Of a stretch of DNA of 64,000 nt, positions 25,503-35,285 are shown one piece after another; within the stretch, counting starts at the first letter, position 1; each line of letters opens with the position of its first letter. Both the position numbers and the translations under genes were made by a program. The stretch comes from Paenibacillus bouchesdurhonensis (lineage in GTDB: Bacteria; Bacillota; Bacilli; Paenibacillales; Paenibacillaceae). The stretch is taken from assembly GCF_900155685.1 (NCBI RefSeq), contig NZ_LT732548.1:2473466-2537465 (forward strand), written 5' to 3'. The notes under the pieces are model-generated. The model did not search any database, was not told the origin of the DNA, and saw nothing but the letters and a program-made list of their open reading frames with translations.

Positions 25503-28388
25503 GCGGGCTTCAGCTCCTTATCATCAGAATCTTTTAGATTTACGGTTTCCAAGGAAAATAAGCTTCCTCCGAAGGAAATGCTGCCATACCGATCCAATTG
25601 CGGAAAAGTGATAGTATGACCCTTTTTCTCAAGCAGATTCACTAGAATCTGGTCGCTGCAAATATCCCAAACGATTTGTTTGGTCGTGTTTTTGCTGTAG
25701 CACAGATCTAGTAATATATTGCACGCATCTTCTGTATTGCTGCATTTTTCATATACGTCAAGCTTTAAGGCTTGTATGAACATCATTCTGGCGGACTGTG
25801 CTTCATCTTCCGTCATTCTAGTTTTTCTTGCAGAGAGAGCATGGCTTTTGACGCTTTCCTGATATCTCTCCAGTACCTCGGATAATTGCTGATAGATTCT
25901 TCGGGAGTAAGGCTTTGCTGTTTTGTAAATGCTGTAGTCAAATTCTGTATTTGAAACGGTATTCCTCGTGCGATCAAATACATCCTCAACCATCCAGCAC
26001 AGCCGGTTCATGACGGACTTGCTGATGGAGAGAGGCATATAGCTATAGTAATTTTGTACAAATAATTGCTCGTCATCAGTTTGTTCTTCTTTGGCGATCA
26101 GCTCGCTAAGGCTGATTCTGAATCTTTCTATGCAATTCATTTCATAGGCTTTGATATGGCTGCGATATTGTTTTTGCAGCTCGGGATAGATGTAACCGAA
26201 AAAATAGGGCTTCCTATCAGCCAGAATACGCAGATTCATCTCCCGATCCTTTGAGGCGTCGGCAGCATGCCGGTCATACCATTCTTTGGGCATGTCCTTG
26301 CTATTAATACCTTTCGTTTTATCAATTGCGTTCTGCTGATAATTTTGGCCGCATTGAATGCGGTAGGTTAATGTTTTGTATTCTTTGCTGTCTTTGTGAA
26401 ACTTGGCGCGGACATCGAACATGGACGTAATTCGGTTCGTGACTTTACCGATTTCGTCGCCGAAGCTGTTTTTGTTCGCTAGGATTGCATCTTCTTCGGT
26501 TACGATTTTTTTCTCGGCGATTTTTTGGACGCATACGATGGCAGGCAGTTTCTCGATGCAATCCAGCAGCACCTTGTTATTAGTAGTAAGAACGGCATCA
26601 CCGTCCTTGTCCGCTCCGTTCAGAGCATGGGTGGTGGTATCCCATGAGTTAAAAATCGTGATCGTATTCATATATTTGTACCAGTAGTTCATTTCCGGTG
26701 TGTCTTCCAATTGCAAAATTCGTATATTTTCTGCACAGGTCATCGGCGCCCTGAAGCAGGCGACCTGGCTGACATTTCTATCATTCCAGTATTTTGAATA
26801 GAAGGAACCTGCATGGAGCAGCCCCGTAACCTCCATCCCGAACATGCTCTGGCATAGGCTGAAGGGGTCACCGGAAATGGTGGAGAAGTTGCCGGCTACT
26901 TTTACTACGCCAACCTTGGCGTCGTTAATTTTTTTCTTAATCATTCCGTATATTTTATTCCTTATGAACGGGTCATGAATAACGCTTGGATCAGCCATAA
27001 GGGCTTTGGAGAAATCATTGCCTTGCTTGTGAAAAGTATGCGCTGTAATATCTTTGCCGTTTAAAAATAACATGCTTTTATAGGGATCCAGTCCTAAAAT
27101 ATCACGGATCTCATTCAGCGTCGGCGTAATTAGCGCTCGGATTTGCCCGTCGGACAGATCCAGGGCTTGAATAAACTGGTAATTGAGGTTTCGTTCATCC
27201 TCCAGCGTTTCCGGCGTCATTTTGGTTACGCTGAAGGAATAATTGTTTTGTTGGCAGTTTTGGATATAGTGCTCCAGATGATCATAGGAATCCCATAGCT
27301 TAAGCATGGAGGCTGTCAGTACGATCTCTGCTTGTCGAATGTCTCTTTCATGTCCCCAAACATCTTTTACAATATAGCTTCCAGCTATTTGCTCCGCGAA
27401 AGCGTGGAAATCGAACGTAAAGAGCATGCCTTTCGCAAAAGCATTTCTGATGCAAAAGCCGCTCGGAATATAATTTCCCCCCAGCTGCTTGGCCCATTTT
27501 TCGCTAAGAGAAGGGAGGATCAGTCCGTAACCATCGCTTTCGTTCAGCTTGATGCCGTAATTTTCTTTGTGTCTCATCTTTGGAAACTTCTTCGTGACCG
27601 AATCGTCAATTTCAATGACATGACTGAGGAACGAGGTCTCGCAATCATTTACGACCACAATTCCACTAGGATGCGGCACCGGTGTGCTCGTACTGCACAC
27701 TAGAGATTTGTAAGCTTCAAGTCTGGCAGGGACAAATGGTTTGTTCATATTCCTGCCGTTATCAATCCTTTTGATTAACTCGTCGTAAATGTCATAGTTC
27801 ACGAAGACGACGGTACTATTCTTTGCTCCGCTTGTTGTTGCTAGCAATCTTCTATATTTTATTCCATTGATATAAAAGCCTTTTTTACTATTTAAGCGGT
27901 CATAGTCCTGATTGTTGTCAATAACGACACTCAGGTAACTGGAAATAAATGAGGCTTCGTATAATTCTTTATACAAAGCTCTAACCTTGTTTTTATTGGC
28001 AGCGATATTATCTTTCATTTTTAAAGATTGAATGTTATTCCTGATGCTTAATATGTACTGATCTTGATTTTCTTGTTGTTCTATTTCCGATATGAAACGT
28101 AATGCCGTGCTATCTGCCAATGTTACGATCTCTTCGTTTCTCATCGCTTCTTCAATCGAGAGAGTGAGATTCCATTTGGCTTTTCGAAGCCTGGAGGAGC
28201 GAATTTTAAATATGTATTTTAAGGACGCTGAATGTTTGGACAATAAAATTACCTCCCGCAGTATAACGATCCTCTGCACCAATAATAATGATTTCCTGCA
28301 TGTCGTCGTCAAAGATTTCGGTTCTTTCGTCGATTTCACCGTCGTAGTAAAGATCTTGCCAACTTAATCTGGAATGTCCGCTTTTCAT
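25499..28388 (-). CDS. YonO-like single-chain DNA-dependent RNA polymerase, N-terminal frameshift
   Basis: The body (about 915 codons, from ~28.2 kb down) is continuous. It contains ESDGYGLILPSLSEKWAKQL, PSGFCIRNAFAKGML, TFDFHAFAEQI, FSLCQSMFGMEVTGLLHAGS, VACFRAPM and NGADKDGDAVLTT. The DKDGD aspartates correspond to the catalytic DxDGD/NADFDGD loop of double-psi-barrel polymerases. The set resembles SPbeta YonO, a single-polypeptide RNA polymerase. The best start is the ATG at 28388 with AAAGGAGGTGA; its frame (MKSGHSRLSWQDLYYDGE) stops at 28206. A +1 change at AAAA (28217-28220) joins VQTFSVLK to YIFKIRSSRLRK and restores about 960 aa. The alternative ATG at 28339 (946 aa) lacks a ribosome site and starts with out-of-frame-looking sequence. 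It heads the tail operon. Confidence 0.78.
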
Positions 28389-29039
28389 CCAGTCACCTCC
28401 TTTAGGATGTTACCAAAATGGCATCTTTTAAAAATAAAGCTCGCTACGTATTTTAGGGGTTCTTCTTCATAAAATATAGAGATACCTCCGAAATCCGCAT
28501 GATATGCTGATTTTCTTGTTGAATTTTCTGCCCAGTCATGTTTTAATATGAATTAATCGATGTTGCCAATAAGGTAATACTAACATGGAATTAATCTGGT
28601 GGCAAACAAGCGTTCGTATAATGCCTATTTATAGCTAAGTATTCATTTTTTGAATGAGATTAATATGTTTCCTATAAAATCATTCATGCAGAAGTTGATC
28701 GAATACTCGCCAATAGAGAAGGGGATTGCTGAACACTCAAATCTAAGACCAAGTTATATTCATTACGCAAGTCATTATACGCTGGAATCTAGTTGCATCA
28801 TTAGCAACTACCATTGTCATAAGCTCAGTGTAATCCTTATACCTATTGAAAATAATGGCTTGAAAATGATTGTTACTAGAGATATTCTTTTCCTCAAAGC
28901 TCTTAGGCTGTAGTGCGATAAATAAAATAGATTAATGAATAGCGGGTTGGGTATCACTGGGCGGCTAGGAAAGCATTATTCAAAAAATACTAGGTAAAGA
29001 TAAGGGAATTCATATTATTTAAAATGAGAGGGGGATAAT
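28389..29039. other. AT-rich intergenic region at the tail block / chromosome boundary
   Basis: About 650 nt between the divergent polymerase gene and the small gene at 29040. The minus-strand leader of the polymerase must begin here. One weak frame at 28650-28913 (TTG start, no ribosome site, 87 aa) is probably not real. I see no tRNA, no obvious attachment-site duplication and no integrase. If the tail block is an insertion, its right end should be in or near this stretch. Confidence 0.5.
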
Positions 29040-29339
29040 ATGTACAGCTGTGTACATTGCGGCAGTATTTACTTAAGAAAATCAGATGCAGATGAGTGTA
29101 CTGCTAAAGAGGTTGAAACCCCGCTTATTGAAGTGGGCAAGTTATTGGTAGATTACTCATATGACCAGGAAACAATTATACGATGCTTCAGTATGAGAAA
29201 GAGGGGACATCACATATCTTATTTGTTCGAATGGCTTGAACCTGAGGACAACGAATGGAAATATGTGTTTACCGTACGCAGCAACAAATGTTTAAAGGAT
29301 CAGTTTTCCGATCAATTATTAATGGCTAAGGGACAATAG
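29040..29339 (+). CDS. Small CxxC protein of unknown function
   Basis: 99 aa, ATG seven nt after GAGAGGGGG. The N-terminus MYSCVHCGSIYLRKSDADEC has a CxxC pair and a third Cys, as in a small zinc knuckle. The rest (VGKLLVDYSYDQETIIRCFS, YLFEWLEPEDNEWKYVFTV) is beta-rich and acidic. It stands alone between the tail block and the riboflavin leader and has its own terminator. It could be chromosomal or the last gene of the mobile block. Function unknown. Confidence 0.65.
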   Translation: MYSCVHCGSIYLRKSDADECTAKEVETPLIEVGKLLVDYSYDQETIIRCFSMRKRGHHISYLFEWLEPEDNEWKYVFTVRSNKCLKDQFSDQLLMAKGQ

Positions 29340-29402
29340 AGTGAATCAAAAAACGTTTATATTTCTAATTTTAGATATAGAATTCGTAAGAAGTTTTGTT
29401 CT

Positions 29403-29446
29403 GCAAGGTGTTCCTTTAGATTAGCGCCTTGCTTTTTATTTTTTTT
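29403..29446 (+). terminator. Terminator of the small CxxC gene
   Basis: GCAAGGTG and CGCCTTGC pair (8 bp, one G-U) around a 14-nt loop, followed by a T-rich tail (TTTTTATTTTTTTT). Confidence 0.85.
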
Positions 29447-29510
29447 GATGGTACGATTTTAACGAAGTCATTAGTTATTTTATCACTAACAACTAAATAT
29501 CATTAACGTT

Positions 29511-29678
29511 AACTTCGGGGCAGGGTGAAATTCCCTACCGACGGTGATGACTGCTTCACTATTAGGACAGAACCATTGAAGCAAGTACAAGTCCGTGACC
29601 CGCATGTACTACATGATAAGCATGCGGCTGAGCCGGTGGGATTCCGGAACCGACAGTATAGTCTGGATGGGAGAAGGA
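29511..29678 (+). promoter_or_regulatory. FMN riboswitch (RFN element)
   Basis: The aptamer starts CTTCGGGGCAGGGTGAAATT and ends GTCTGGATGGGAGAAG, with the conserved CCCTACCGACGGTGATGACT, AGTCCGTGACCCGCATG and GCTGAGCCGGTGGGATTCCG blocks between. The outer CTTC/GAAG closes P1. It binds FMN and controls the riboflavin genes that follow. Its terminator lies about 240 nt further on. Confidence 0.95.
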
Positions 29679-29916
29679 AACGCAGAATATATGACGTATC
29701 TAAATACGTGTATATTCAAATTAATCAAAGCATAGCTTCTAAGTTCCAATTTTCACAAAGTGGGTTTAGCGGTTTGTCGGCGAATCCTAGTGAGATTGAG
29801 ATGCTTGAAGTGTTGGCTGAGTGATGGCGGATTAGGATGCTTGTATCCTTCTACTTCCGCTTTGTTTACTCATATCCGAAACATTGCTTTCATTTTGCGT
29901 ATCATTACTCTCATTG

Positions 29917-29945
29917 CCCCATCGGAATTTTTCGATGGGGCTTTT
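29917..29945 (+). terminator. Riboflavin leader terminator
   Basis: CCCCATCG and CGATGGGG form a perfect 8-bp stem followed by CTTTTGC. It is the likely FMN-dependent expression platform upstream of ribD. It sits unusually far (about 240 nt) from the aptamer, so a longer antiterminator pairing must connect them. Confidence 0.8.
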
Positions 29946-30018
29946 GCATTATCTAATGCACTAATTAGTATGAATAGCGTCTTATTGCAGTTTGTCAATC
30001 AACGGAGGTGAAACAGAT

Positions 30019-31125
30019 TTGGAAGTTATTAATGACGAATACTATATGAGGTTGGCGCTGGATATGGCGAATCGATCACAAGGTCAAACCGGGGTTAATC
30101 CGGTCGTTGGAGCCGTTGTCGTAAAGGATGGCGAGATCGTCGGGCTCGGCAGCCATTTGAAGCGCGGAACTCCGCATGCCGAGGTTCATGCGCTGAATAT
30201 GGCCGGTGAAGCGGCTAAAGGAGGCACGGTATACGTCACCCTGGAGCCATGCAGTCATTATGGGGCGACGCCTCCCTGCAGTGAAGGCTTGATCAAGGCA
30301 GGCGTAAGCCGCGTCGTTGTCGCCTGTGAAGACCCGAATCCTCAGGTTGCGGGCAGAGGGATCGAGCTGCTGCGGCGCAATGGGATCGAGGTGCAGGTCG
30401 GTGTGCTGCGAGATGAAGCGATCAAGCTGAACCGTAAATTTATTAAATACATCACAACGAAAATGCCGTATGTTACGATCAAAACCGCGAGCACGTTAGA
30501 TGGGAAAATCGCATCTCGAAGCGGGGATAGCAAATGGATCTCTAATGCAGTGGCACGCGAGCGTGTGCATACGATGCGCCATCGCCATGACGGGATCATG
30601 GTGGGGGTAGAAACGGTAATCGCGGATGATCCGTCATTAACGACGAGGTTGACGGTTCCCGGAATTTCGCCGATCAGAATCATCGTCGACTCGAAACTCC
30701 GGATTCCCGATAATGCGAAAATGCTTCATGACGGCGCGGCCCAAACTATTCTGCTCACGACGGCGCAAGCCTCCGAAGAGAGGCGGAGTTCGCTAACCGA
30801 GCGCGGAGTACAAATCATTGTTTGCGGCGAGGGGCCTCAGGTGAATCTTCGTTTCGGTCTAGAGAAGCTTGGAGCGATGGGGGTATCGTCTGTGCTTGTC
30901 GAGGGGGGAGGCCGCCTGAATGGCTCACTGCTTCAGGAGCAGCTCGTTGATGAAGTAATTCTATTCCTAGCCCCGAAACTGATTGGCGGCTTGAATGCCC
31001 CGGGCAGCTTTGTGTTTGACGGCTTTGAGCTGATGAAGGATGCGGTCACATTAAGCGAGTTATCTGTAGAGCAAATCGAGGACAATGTTTGTATCGCAGG
31101 ATATCCTGTATGGGACGCCAAGTGA
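30019..31125 (+). CDS. ribD: Riboflavin biosynthesis deaminase/reductase RibD
   Basis: 368 aa from the TTG at 30019, chosen because GGAGGTGA ends eight nt before it; the longer frame from 29992 contains that ribosome site. RibD deaminates and then reduces the GTP-derived pyrimidine in riboflavin synthesis. The N-terminal deaminase domain shows the zinc ligands HAEVHAL and PCSHYGATPPCSE. The C-terminal reductase domain starts near VTIKTASTLDGKIA and contains MVGVETVIADDPSLTTR and SVLVEGGGRLNGSLL. First gene of ribD-ribE-ribBA-ribH, under the FMN riboswitch. Confidence 0.95.
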   Translation: MEVINDEYYMRLALDMANRSQGQTGVNPVVGAVVVKDGEIVGLGSHLKRGTPHAEVHALNMAGEAAKGGTVYVTLEPCSHYGATPPCSEGLIKAGVSRVVVACEDPNPQVAGRGIELLRRNGIEVQVGVLRDEAIKLNRKFIKYITTKMPYVTIKTASTLDGKIASRSGDSKWISNAVARERVHTMRHRHDGIMVGVETVIADDPSLTTRLTVPGISPIRIIVDSKLRIPDNAKMLHDGAAQTILLTTAQASEERRSSLTERGVQIIVCGEGPQVNLRFGLEKLGAMGVSSVLVEGGGRLNGSLLQEQLVDEVILFLAPKLIGGLNAPGSFVFDGFELMKDAVTLSELSVEQIEDNVCIAGYPVWDAK

Positions 31126-31226
31126 GTGAATCCATGATGGACGTAAATGAAGTAAACGCAGAGCGTGCTCGAATAATCTTTAACCATGGAAATAGCATGG
31201 AGTCAGCGTAGAAAGGAGGAGGCCGC

Positions 31227-31904
31227 ATGTTTACTGGACTAGTTGAAGAAGTAGGGGCGATTAAGTCGATTCAAAGCAAAGGCGAAGCTATGTTTATCCG
31301 TATAACGGCGAACACGGTGACGCAAGAGATGAAGCTTGGCGACAGCGTGGCTGTCAATGGAGTATGTCTGACGGCTACGCACTTTGACCGTTCATCCTTT
31401 ACGGTTGATGTTATGCCGCAAACGTTTCGCAACACGAATTTAAGCCAGCTTAGATCGGGCAGCAAAGTGAATCTGGAACGGGCAATGGCCGCGGACGGCC
31501 GATTCGGCGGACATATCGTTCAAGGGCACGTGGATGGAGTAGGAACGATTACGGGGATAAAGCAGGATCAGAATGCGGTTGTATTCGAAGTAACTCCTGC
31601 GGAGAAATCCTTATTTAAATATATCATTCCCAAAGGCTCCATTACCATCGACGGGATAAGTCTAACGGTAGTCGGCACCGAAGCGAATCGATTCAGCGTA
31701 TCGATTATCCCCCATACGTTGGCAGAAACTGTTCTTGCCTATAAACGTCAGGGAGATACGGTAAATTTGGAATGTGACATCCTTGGCAAATACGTCGAGC
31801 ATTTGCTTGCCTTCGGCAAAGGCAATGCGGGCGAGCCGACAGGAGCGGAAGAACCGTCGCCAGGCATTGATATGCCGTTTCTGATGAAGAACGGATTTGC
31901 ATAA
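31227..31904 (+). CDS. ribE: Riboflavin synthase alpha subunit RibE
   Basis: 225 aa, ATG behind AGAAAGGAGGAGG. It dismutates two 6,7-dimethyl-8-ribityllumazine molecules into riboflavin and the pyrimidine. It starts MFTGLVEEVGAI like the whole family and has two lumazine-binding repeats, each with a G-D-S-[VI]-x-[VI]-[ND]-G-[VI]-x-L-T core (GDSVAVNGVCLTAT and KGSITIDGISLTVV). The C-terminal ~20 residues (EPTGAEEPSPGIDMPF) extend beyond the core. Second gene of the operon. Confidence 0.95.
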   Translation: MFTGLVEEVGAIKSIQSKGEAMFIRITANTVTQEMKLGDSVAVNGVCLTATHFDRSSFTVDVMPQTFRNTNLSQLRSGSKVNLERAMAADGRFGGHIVQGHVDGVGTITGIKQDQNAVVFEVTPAEKSLFKYIIPKGSITIDGISLTVVGTEANRFSVSIIPHTLAETVLAYKRQGDTVNLECDILGKYVEHLLAFGKGNAGEPTGAEEPSPGIDMPFLMKNGFA

Positions 31905-31954
31905 GTCACTTTAATATAACTTTTATAGAATAGCTAAGGGGAGGGACTTGAATC

Positions 31955-33193
31955 ATGAGTGACATTCAATTGGATCGGGTGGAAGAAGCCATTTACGAGC
32001 TCATGCGCGGCAAGGTCATTATTGTCGTTGATGATGAGGATCGGGAGAACGAAGGGGATTTCGTCGCGCTCGCCGAGAAGGCGACGCCGGAAGTGATCAA
32101 TTTCATGATTACTGAAGGGCGCGGGCTAGTCTGTATGCCGATCACGGCGGAAAGAGCAGAAGAGCTGGACTTAAAACCGATGGTTGCGCAAAATACGGAT
32201 TTTCACGGTACGGCTTTTACCGTATCGATTGATCATAACGATACAACAACAGGAATATCCGCGCATGAACGATCGGTGACTGTGAAAGCAATCATGGATC
32301 CGGACGCAAAGCCTGCCGACTTCCGCAGACCGGGGCATATGTTCCCGCTCATAGCGAAGAACGGCGGTGTTCTGCGGCGTGCGGGCCATACGGAAGCAGC
32401 GGTTGATTTGGCGCGGATGTGCGGGTCGTATCCGGCAGGGGTCATCTGCGAGGTTATTAAGGAAGACGGGACAATGGCTCGATTGCCCGATCTTGTCAAA
32501 ATCGCCAAGCAATTCGACTTGAAGCTCATTAGCGTGAAAGATTTGATCCACTACCGGAACGAAAAGGAGAAGCTGGTTACCCGCGAGGTTGAAGTGCGCA
32601 TGCCTACCGATTATGGCGAATTCCGCGCGATCGCGTATACGAACGATGTAGACTCCAAGGAGCATGTTGCCCTCGTCAAGGGAGAGATTGGCGGCGAAGA
32701 ACCCGTGCTAGTCCGAGTGCATTCCGAATGCTTGACTGGGGACGTATTCCACTCGCATCGCTGCGATTGCGGCCCGCAATTCGAAGCTTCGCTTAAGCAA
32801 ATTGAAGAGGCGGGCAACGGCGTTCTGCTGTACATGCGACAAGAAGGACGCGGCATCGGGCTTATTAATAAACTGAAGGCATACAAGCTTCAGGAGCAAG
32901 GGCTCGATACGGTGGATGCCAACCTGAAGCTCGGCTTCCCGGCCGACCTGCGGGACTACGGAATCGGTGCTCAAATATTGAAGGATCTCGGAGTCAGCAA
33001 GATCCGTCTGCTTACTAACAATCCTCGAAAAATCACCGGACTTGAGGGTTACGGGCTGGAGGTCGTAGAGCGTGTGCCGATCCAGATGAAAGAAAATGAA
33101 GACAACAGCAATTATTTGCATACGAAGCAAAAGAAGCTTGGGCATCTACTCAACTTCGATGTTATCGAGCAAAACGAAACAACCCAAAGCTAA
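31955..33193 (+). CDS. ribBA: Bifunctional DHBP synthase / GTP cyclohydrolase II RibBA
   Basis: 412 aa, ATG behind GGGGAGGG. The N-terminal half makes dihydroxybutanone phosphate from ribulose 5-phosphate: [20 protein letters not shown], the glycine-rich [20 protein letters not shown] and a GHTEAAVDL stretch. The C-terminal half opens [23 protein letters not shown] supplies the zinc cysteines, followed by [14 protein letters not shown]. The fused arrangement is normal for Bacillales. Third gene of the riboflavin operon. Confidence 0.95.
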   Translation: MSDIQLDRVEEAIYELMRGKVIIVVDDEDRENEGDFVALAEKATPEVINFMITEGRGLVCMPITAERAEELDLKPMVAQNTDFHGTAFTVSIDHNDTTTGISAHERSVTVKAIMDPDAKPADFRRPGHMFPLIAKNGGVLRRAGHTEAAVDLARMCGSYPAGVICEVIKEDGTMARLPDLVKIAKQFDLKLISVKDLIHYRNEKEKLVTREVEVRMPTDYGEFRAIAYTNDVDSKEHVALVKGEIGGEEPVLVRVHSECLTGDVFHSHRCDCGPQFEASLKQIEEAGNGVLLYMRQEGRGIGLINKLKAYKLQEQGLDTVDANLKLGFPADLRDYGIGAQILKDLGVSKIRLLTNNPRKITGLEGYGLEVVERVPIQMKENEDNSNYLHTKQKKLGHLLNFDVIEQNETTQS

Positions 33194-33255
33194 GAATAAA
33201 TATTTTTAATATTCGAAAATAAATTACAACTTACTTTTAATGGAGGAATTGAATT

Positions 33256-33723
33256 ATGGCACAAGTATTTGAAGGTCATCTCGTCTCGGAAGGTTTAAAA
33301 TATGGCATCGTGGTCGGTCGGTTCAACGAGTTTATTACGAGCAAACTGCTCGGCGGGGCGCTTGATGCTTTGAAGCGTCACGGTGTCAAGGATGAGGAAG
33401 TGAACGTAGCTTGGGTTCCGGGAGCTTTTGAAATTCCGTTTGCTGCACAAAAAATGGCCGAAAGCGGCAAGTATGATGCCGTTATTACGCTAGGTACGGT
33501 GATTCGAGGTTCAACTTCTCACTATGATTACGTATGTAACGAAGTGGCTAAAGGAGTAGCGGCGATCGGCCTGAAGACAGGTGTCCCAACGATCTTTGGC
33601 GTCGTGACGACGGAGAACATTGAGCAGGCAATCGAACGCGCGGGCACTAAGGCAGGGAATAAAGGCTGGGATGCAGCAATGGCTGCCATCGAAATGGCTA
33701 ACTTGACGAATTTGCTAAAATAG
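33256..33723 (+). CDS. ribH: 6,7-dimethyl-8-ribityllumazine synthase RibH
   Basis: 155 aa, ATG behind AATGGAGGAATTG. It condenses dihydroxybutanone phosphate with the ribitylamino pyrimidine. Family signatures are [60 protein letters not shown] and [20 protein letters not shown]. It forms the usual icosahedral shell in relatives. Last gene of the operon, followed by a clear terminator. Confidence 0.95.
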   Translation: MAQVFEGHLVSEGLKYGIVVGRFNEFITSKLLGGALDALKRHGVKDEEVNVAWVPGAFEIPFAAQKMAESGKYDAVITLGTVIRGSTSHYDYVCNEVAKGVAAIGLKTGVPTIFGVVTTENIEQAIERAGTKAGNKGWDAAMAAIEMANLTNLLK

Positions 33724-33733
33724 TGCTTATTTA

Positions 33734-33770
33734 ATGTAGTACCCTTTTTTAGGGTACTGCATTTTTTATT
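33734..33770 (+). terminator. Terminator of the riboflavin operon
   Basis: ATGTAGTACCCT and AGGGTACTGCAT form a 12-bp stem (one G-U) with a five-T loop, followed by TTTTTTATTT. Confidence 0.9.
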
Positions 33771-33830
33771 TAATTCGCGTGTTCAGAAGGGAAGCCTTTT
33801 GAGCTGCCTCTAACGGGTGGAGGATGTCCA

Positions 33831-34628
33831 TTGACGACAGTAACCTATAAGCTGGATACCTTTGAGGGTCCGCTGGATCTGCTGCTGCATCTGATCGATA
33901 AGGCAGAGGTCGATATATATCAAATTTCAGTAAGTGAAATCACCGATCAATATCTGGAGTACTTGGATAATATGCAGGAGCTGGAGCTGGAAATTACGAG
34001 CGAGTTTTTGGTGATGGCTGCGACGCTGCTATCTATTAAAAGCAAACAGCTTCTTCCTAAACCGCCAGTAATTGAATTCGATGATGAATTCGATTATTTG
34101 ATGGAGGACGAGGAGGATCCGCGGGACGAGCTGATTCGCAAGCTGATCGAGTATCGCAAATACAAGGGGATTGCCGAGCATTTGCATGAGCGGGAATGGG
34201 AGCGGAGCCTAATCTTTACGAAAGAGGCCGAGGATTTGACCCCTTTCATGCCTGAGGTCATTGAGAATCCGGTCAAAGGTCTTCATGCGGCCGACTTGAT
34301 TGCTATGTTTCAGAAGGCGCTGCGCCGCGCCGTAAAACGCAGCTCCGTCGCCCGCATCCATCGCGACGAAATTTCCGTCAAGGATCGGATTCGCGATGTC
34401 GTTTCTTCGCTGGAGCGCATGGGGAAAGGCGGCAGGCTGTTATTTTCCAAGCTGCTGCATCCGGATATGTACCGGCATGAGATCGTTGTAACCTTTCTGG
34501 CAATTTTAGAACTAATGAAAATGAAGCAAATCGTTTGTTATCAGAACAAGCTGTTTGATGATATTGTTATGGAGTGGAGAGGGGAAGTAAAGGCAGATGA
34601 ATTATCGGGACTTGAAATCGATTATTGA
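33831..34628 (+). CDS. scpA: Segregation and condensation protein A
   Basis: 265 aa, starting at TTG behind GGTGGAGGATG. ScpA is the kleisin that, with ScpB, bridges SMC heads in chromosome condensation. The family start YKLDTFEGPLDLLLHLIDKA and VDIYQISVSEITDQYLEYL are present, as is the C-terminal winged helix (VVTFLAILELMKMKQIVCYQ). The middle is acidic (EFDYLMEDEEDPRDE). It overlaps scpB by 32 nt. Confidence 0.95.
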   Translation: MTTVTYKLDTFEGPLDLLLHLIDKAEVDIYQISVSEITDQYLEYLDNMQELELEITSEFLVMAATLLSIKSKQLLPKPPVIEFDDEFDYLMEDEEDPRDELIRKLIEYRKYKGIAEHLHEREWERSLIFTKEAEDLTPFMPEVIENPVKGLHAADLIAMFQKALRRAVKRSSVARIHRDEISVKDRIRDVVSSLERMGKGGRLLFSKLLHPDMYRHEIVVTFLAILELMKMKQIVCYQNKLFDDIVMEWRGEVKADELSGLEIDY

Positions 34629-35202
34629 AGGATTGCTGTTTTTGGCCGGAGAGGAAGGCCTCAGTGTAAAGCAGCTTGCAGAAGTCACCGAGCAGCGTCA
34701 AGACATCATTACCGATGCTCTGTTGGATATGAAGTCATCGTTTGAAAGGGAGGAGCGAGGGCTGCAAATAGTTCAGCTTGCGGGAACGTATCAGTTGGCT
34801 ACTTTGCCGGAGCATGCTCCGTTTTTCGAAAGACTGGCTTACTCGCCGTCCCGTTCTTCTTTGTCTCAAGCGGCGCTGGAAACGTTATCCATTATTGCCT
34901 ATCGTCAGCCGATTACTCGAATTGAAGTGGAAGAGATCCGCGGGGTCAAATCGGAGCGGGCGATTCATACACTGGTGAATAAGGACTTGATTCAAGAGGT
35001 AGGACGCGCCGAGGCAATTGGTCGGCCGATTTTATATGGAACAACGGCGGCTTTTTTGGATTATTTCGGACTTGGCAGCCTGGAGGAGCTGCCGGAGCTG
35101 ACCGAGTTCGAAAGTACCGAGCAACTGGAGGAAGAGACGCAGCTTTTATTCCAGAAGCTGGAGGAGCAGCAGCTTACATTTGACGATGTAAATGAGGATT
35201 AG
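34597..35202 (+). CDS. scpB: Segregation and condensation protein B
   Basis: 201 aa, ATG within the end of scpA. ScpB dimers bind ScpA in the SMC condensin complex. Two winged-helix regions are visible: SIIEGLLFLAGEEGLSVKQL, and TLSIIAYRQPITRIEVEEIR with RGVKSERAIHTLVNKDLI, followed by GRPILYGTTAAFLDYFGL, all family hallmarks. Normal length. Translationally coupled to scpA. Confidence 0.95.
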   Translation: MNYRDLKSIIEGLLFLAGEEGLSVKQLAEVTEQRQDIITDALLDMKSSFEREERGLQIVQLAGTYQLATLPEHAPFFERLAYSPSRSSLSQAALETLSIIAYRQPITRIEVEEIRGVKSERAIHTLVNKDLIQEVGRAEAIGRPILYGTTAAFLDYFGLGSLEELPELTEFESTEQLEEETQLLFQKLEEQQLTFDDVNED

Positions 35203-35285
35203 CTCTTCGAAAAACGAATTATTTCCTTTTTTTGAAGCCATACTATTTCAAGATGTTCATTTGAATTGGTATGGAGGGCTTTCCT

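Noticed and set aside
28650..28913. 87-aa frame on the plus strand
   Set aside because: TTG start without a ribosome site, unconvincing composition, no neighbour support.
29525..29824. 99-aa frame on the plus strand
   Set aside because: It is the FMN riboswitch read as protein.
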